Assembly: GCF_019112545.1 (NCBI RefSeq)
Contig: NW_025064891.1
Span: 275,311 to 339,310 of the forward strand
Reading direction: 5' to 3'
Source: Guyanagaster necrorhizus
Lineage: Eukaryota > Basidiomycota > Agaricomycetes > Agaricales > Physalacriaceae
DNA length: 64,000 nt
The notes beneath the pieces are model-generated. The model worked only from the letters and a program-made list of their open reading frames with translations. It searched no databases and was not told where the DNA came from. Made by a program: the position numbers and the translations under genes. Below, one piece after another: positions 60,139 to 64,000 of the stretch; position 1 is the first letter of the stretch; every line of letters begins with the position of its first letter.

Positions 60139-63100
60139 ATGTCGTCGTCTTGCTCTACGACACAGAATGGCTCCCGTTCCCCCTCCCCCCATACCCCAGA
60201 TTCTTCTGATTCCCTGGAACACGTCGCCCATCATGAGCTCGGTCTTTCTCCCTGGTACAATGCCGAGCACGACAAGTCTGCATATCTCCAGTCTTTTTGG
60301 GAGACAGATCCTATCTTTCAGAGCCAACCCAAGTGTGAGGATGACAATATGCTGCAGCTCGATGACCTCATTGAAAGCCACGCTTACGACGAGTATGTCC
60401 GCTTCTCACCTATCCGTCTTTTGTTGCTTAATCCGACTCTTCAGCTCTCCGGCTCTCAGTCTTGAGTCACCTTTTTCGGTCATCTCACCTACTGTCGTCG
60501 AACGCCCTGCGCCTTTCCCAGTCCAGACTGTTCATGCAACTCCATCTGCTCTTGCAATGCCCAACAACCCCATCTCTGTGACGAAACCCATTCCTCCCCC
60601 AGCTTCTGTACGTCGGCGGCAGGATTTTCTGTTAATGAACTACAAAGTCGTCCATCCTCCAAGGGAATCTTGTGTCAAGTACGTTCTGTTACCCCTCGAG
60701 CCATTTCCCCCCAGTCTTATCTGTCTCAGTCTCCCTATCATGTTTCCTAGTATACCGGAGGGCGGAACTAAGTCTCGCGTCGAAACTCAAGTCCGAGTTA
60801 CAGTGGACTTGGCCGATCCAAGTTCTTCTTCGGACCCATACAAATACGATCGCGTTGGCTCGTGGAAGTGGTTAAAATTACCTCAAGGAACAGCAACTAA
60901 GAGGCGGACGCGAAAACAGGGGAAAATAGGTTGGTTCCTTTCTTCTGTTCCAAGGCCTTTTGTTTGACTCTGTTGCAGATCCCGACCCGCAAGATATACT
61001 CCATCTCGGCGTCAGTGTAACTTGCGCGTCACCACCCCATAATACAGTGCTTAGTTGTTCCAGTTGTCGTGCTCGTGAGGTACCACGATACTTTTCCTTA
61101 TGCAAGACTATGTTCTCATTATAATTTTCCAGGCCAAACGAGTTGCAAAAAAACTGGCTGCGCGAGTACGCCCTGCACGATCCGATTCTGACTCCGGTGA
61201 AAGTCCCAACAATCCCCCTACCAAGAACGGACAACGCGAGGATACTAGCAGCATAATCCAATTCAACTGCTCGGAGGTCATTGATTTTTCCACAGGCTCT
61301 GTTGTCCTTCCACTGCGTATTACTTGCTATTGCCGCCACCATCGTGAAAAGGTTGGATTTAACGTCCACTTCACGATGATGGATCACACCGGTCGCATTA
61401 TTGGGGCGGGCTCGTCACGCCCTATCATGATTACGGATGATCATAAGACATCGTCTAGCAAGCATAACGACCTCGCTTCGACATTTACGACGCGTGATTA
61501 CGAGTGGACACAGTTTGGACCAGCTCATATTGAGTCGCCAATCGAGAGTCGTGCCCCATCGAAGCGTAAGAAAGACACGCCGTTAAATACTACCGGAACA
61601 AGAAAGCGTGCTAAACCATATGATCCTGCCACGAAGCCGAGCAGGGTGGGTGGAGAAGTGCCCGCATCGAGTGAACCTTCACCCTCCTCATCGCATGCGA
61701 CGCTCCCATCCACCAGGTCACCAACCCCTCCATCTCTAACTCCTTTGGATACCCCGCTGTCGTCTCAACCACCACAGCTACAGTACTCATCTTTTGATTC
61801 GGAATCTTCGCATGATGGATTAATGACCCCAGCGGAGCATAATCTTGATATACCAATGTCTTCAGTCACCGTTGAGAGTGACTTTTCTGTCCCTTCTCCA
61901 GTCTCTCTTCCTGTGACACCTCCTGCCCTAGTTATGTCAGCTCATCCCAATCCCATGCCCTTCATGTTCTTCGATCCATGTCAACCAGCCCCGCCTCTGG
62001 CACTACCTACAATCCATCGTCTTGTACCCAACTCTGGGCCGACACACGGTGGCATTGAAGTTACTATCCTGGGAGCCAACTTCCATCCTTCCATCACTCT
62101 TAACTGCATTTTTGGGGAGGTCGCAGCTAGTTCGACACAACGATGGAGTGATAACACATTGGTCTGTGTGCTACCGCCAAGAGCCGCAGCTGGTGTAGTT
62201 GCCGTCTGGTTTGAAGGTTTCCCCAAAATAGAGGAACCCAGCAATGCCCCTCCACCATTATTTACATATACAGATGAATCTGATAGAGCCTTGTGAGTAC
62301 AGTCTCTGATATTATCTTATGAAACGTATGTCTCATCCAACCCGCTGCAGAATGGAATTGGCCTTACAGGTCGTTGGTCTGAAGATGACCGGAAAGATTG
62401 AAGAGGCGAAGAACGTTGCCATGCGTATTGTTGGAAATGCCGGCGATCCATCAGACTCTCAAAATGGATCAAATATTACTGGCGCCATGGAACTTTCCCC
62501 CTCCTTGACGCGCGACCTGCGACCTCTTTTGCTTATCCGCGCAGGCGAAAACGAGGATTTCGAAAGTCTTATCATTGATTTCCTTTCCATTCTTGATGCA
62601 CCCGTTGGCTCTTCTGAGAAAGCTATACCCACGAAAGTCGCTATTTCACTCCAGAGCCCCAGTGGACAAACGTTGCTCCATCTTGCCGCGTTCCTAAGAT
62701 TTGAGTCTCTCGTCCGGTTTTTGGTGGACCATGGCGCAGACCTGGACATACGCGATCGGAATGGATATACTTGCCTTCATTTTGCTACTTCTATGGGTAG
62801 CAAGGAGTGTGTTCGATATCTCCTGGATGCGGGCGCCGACATGGAAATTGTGAATGCATCAGGAAAGACTCCTAGAGAGATTGCCATGGACGGGATATTT
62901 GCAGAATCACAGGGTAATGATGATGGCGAGTCAGGTATTGAAACCGAGGAAGATGAAGAAGCCGAATGGGGGGATGCCGAAGAGGATGCTGACGCTATTA
63001 TTCCAAGAAGGGACAGGCGCTACGGCAATCGCAGACGACCACGGCACTCCGATACTCCTCGAAGGGAGAAGGATAATATCACGGATCACCTTTCTAGACC

Positions 63101-63926
63101 TCCTTCTCCTTCTCTGAAGTCCGAAAAGGCCGTTTTGGCTGATGCAGACGGGAAACAGTATCCCTCGTTCACCGACCTCATTCAGAAGACTATTGCTCAA
63201 CTTCCTGGTTCTCCCCAGCTACCTAACCTTCACATTCCTGGTATGCCTGCGGTTCCCTGGGGTGTTCTCCCACAACTCCCGATGGTTTTTCCCGTAGTTG
63301 TCCCTTTACTACCAGCCTTCCTTAGTGGAGACAACGCACACCGTGACGGACTGGTCGATGATCAAAACGATGGGTCCTTAAAGAGCAAATTTGCTGGGGC
63401 AAAAGCTGCCTATGAACTGCGTGCAACGTGGGAAAGATGGCTTGCAAATGGGGGCCCCATCAAGGACAGTGAACCCCCCCCAATGTATACGCCTAGGGCT
63501 GCGGAAGTCGGGCCGTCGCAAGCTCTGTCGTCGACTGTGTCTGAATCCCCCGAAGCGACTGACGCCCCACAACCGGAAGGACGATCTCCCTCGAGGATAT
63601 ACAACTACGAGATGATACCTGTCACGGAACAAGAAGTGGATGCGTATACGTATGAACCCAAAACGCAACCCAAGAAACGTGTGTTGTTCATAATCCATAC
63701 TGATATCAAGGGTAGCGTGTCTAACAATACATACAGAGGACCGAATGCTTTTACTTTTCTGGCTGCCCATCCTGATCAGTACGTGGATTTATATTTCTTC
63801 AAATGAATAAATAAGCTGATGGCCTTCCGTACAGTTTCTCTTATTTGGGCTTGCCATAATGGTCTTCGGTTTGCCCTCGGCGCTCTGCGAGGAGTTGTGC
63901 CATTGAAATCCGGGATGCGTACATGA
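60139..63926 (+). CDS. MGA2: Mga2/Spt23-type membrane-bound transcription factor (IPT/TIG + ankyrin + TM)
   Basis: An ER-anchored regulator that in yeast is cleaved by the proteasome to activate fatty-acid desaturase and hypoxic genes. The start at 60139 (MSSSCSTTQNGSRSPSPHTP) leads to QDFLLMNYKVVHPPRESCVK, then VETQVRVTVDLADPSS and SWKWLKLPQGTATKRRTRKQ. A conserved DNA-binding-type region follows, with ITCYCRHHREKVGFNVHFTM and RIIGAGSSRPIMITDDHK. The IPT/TIG domain (62000-62270) has LVPNSGPTHGGIEVTILGAN and FHPSITLNCIFGEV. Two ankyrin repeats (62665-62890) read SGQTLLHLAAFLRFESLVRF and NGYTCLHFATSMGSKECVRY. The C terminus is a single transmembrane helix assembled over two introns: DRMLLLFWLPILI then SLIWACHNGLRFALGALRGV, ending GMRT at 63926. 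All yeast-type parts are present in order. Confidence 0.93.
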
Positions 63927-64000
63927 TGTATTGGGACCTAACATGCCCAGATGGCTGCCTTTCGTTGAACGATCTTATTTTATTTGGTTGCTCTAAATTA
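63927..64000. other. 3' flank of MGA2-like gene
   Basis: 74 bases to the window end. Only 3' UTR or intergenic DNA is seen, ending in a TTATTTTATTTGG stretch. Confidence 0.5.

Noticed and set aside
60167..60967. 266-codon plus-strand open frame
   Set aside because: It overlaps the MGA2-like gene in another frame. The correct frame has the conserved FLLMNYKVVHPP motif and splices into the IPT domain; this one does not.

Overview
The window looks like nuclear DNA of a mushroom-forming basidiomycete (Agaricomycetes). Genes are dense and lie on both strands. Almost all are split by many short introns of about 45-60 bases with GT...AG ends and CTNA-type branch sites. Several proteins (an NDR-type kinase, small transmembrane proteins, Zn2Cys6 and homeodomain regulators, a HicA-like-domain protein) have the form I associate with agaric genomes. 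No rRNA, tRNA, CRISPR array or intact transposon was recognised. All exon joins were read by eye from splice signals and conserved reading frames, so gene ends are firmer than individual junctions.

Layout. 0-7 kb: a secreted GH23 lysozyme-like enzyme, a Pho85-type (Pcl5-like) cyclin, a conserved small protein, a decayed aspartic protease and a Zn2Cys6 regulator with a polyglutamine tract. 7-9 kb: gene-poor. 9-14.3 kb: a cell-wall-integrity MAPKK (Mkk1/2 type) sharing a promoter with a conserved small protein, the N-alpha-acetyltransferase Naa50 and a two-finger C2H2 regulator. 14.3-18.3 kb: a gene-poor, accessory-looking stretch with an unrecognised two-exon gene (15660-16126, minus), an N-terminally truncated CREG-like gene (16314-16790) and an ambiguous region around 17.1-17.9 kb. 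18.3-26 kb: a second C2H2 regulator, an NDR-family AGC kinase with a possible CRIB-like motif at its N terminus, and a homeodomain regulator.

26-64 kb is compact housekeeping DNA. It holds translation elongation factor 3, glycerol-3-phosphate acyltransferase head-to-head with RRP12, proteasome assembly chaperone 2 head-to-head with an FAD monooxygenase, ETF-alpha head-to-head with the peroxisomal receptor PEX5, and an extremely intron-rich ILV3. These are followed by a small single-pass membrane protein, Ap4A phosphorylase, a small polytopic membrane protein, an acidic protein ending in a HicA-like domain, a possible PH-like/Rec114-like protein head-to-head with a VanZ-like membrane protein, a large mitochondrial membrane protein, and an Mga2/Spt23-type membrane-tethered transcription factor.

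No operon-like pathway cluster is evident. The functional links are loose: ETF-alpha and PEX5 both serve fatty-acid oxidation and share a 188-base promoter, GPAT and MGA2 both bear on membrane lipids, and RRP12, eEF3 and proteasome assembly are growth genes. The notable sequence observations are four GC-AG introns clustered in 44-51 kb, 9- and 13-base microexons in ILV3, the possible CRIB motif on an NDR kinase, a decayed protease carrying a 59-base palindrome-bearing insertion, and the HicA-like domain in a nuclear fungal gene.
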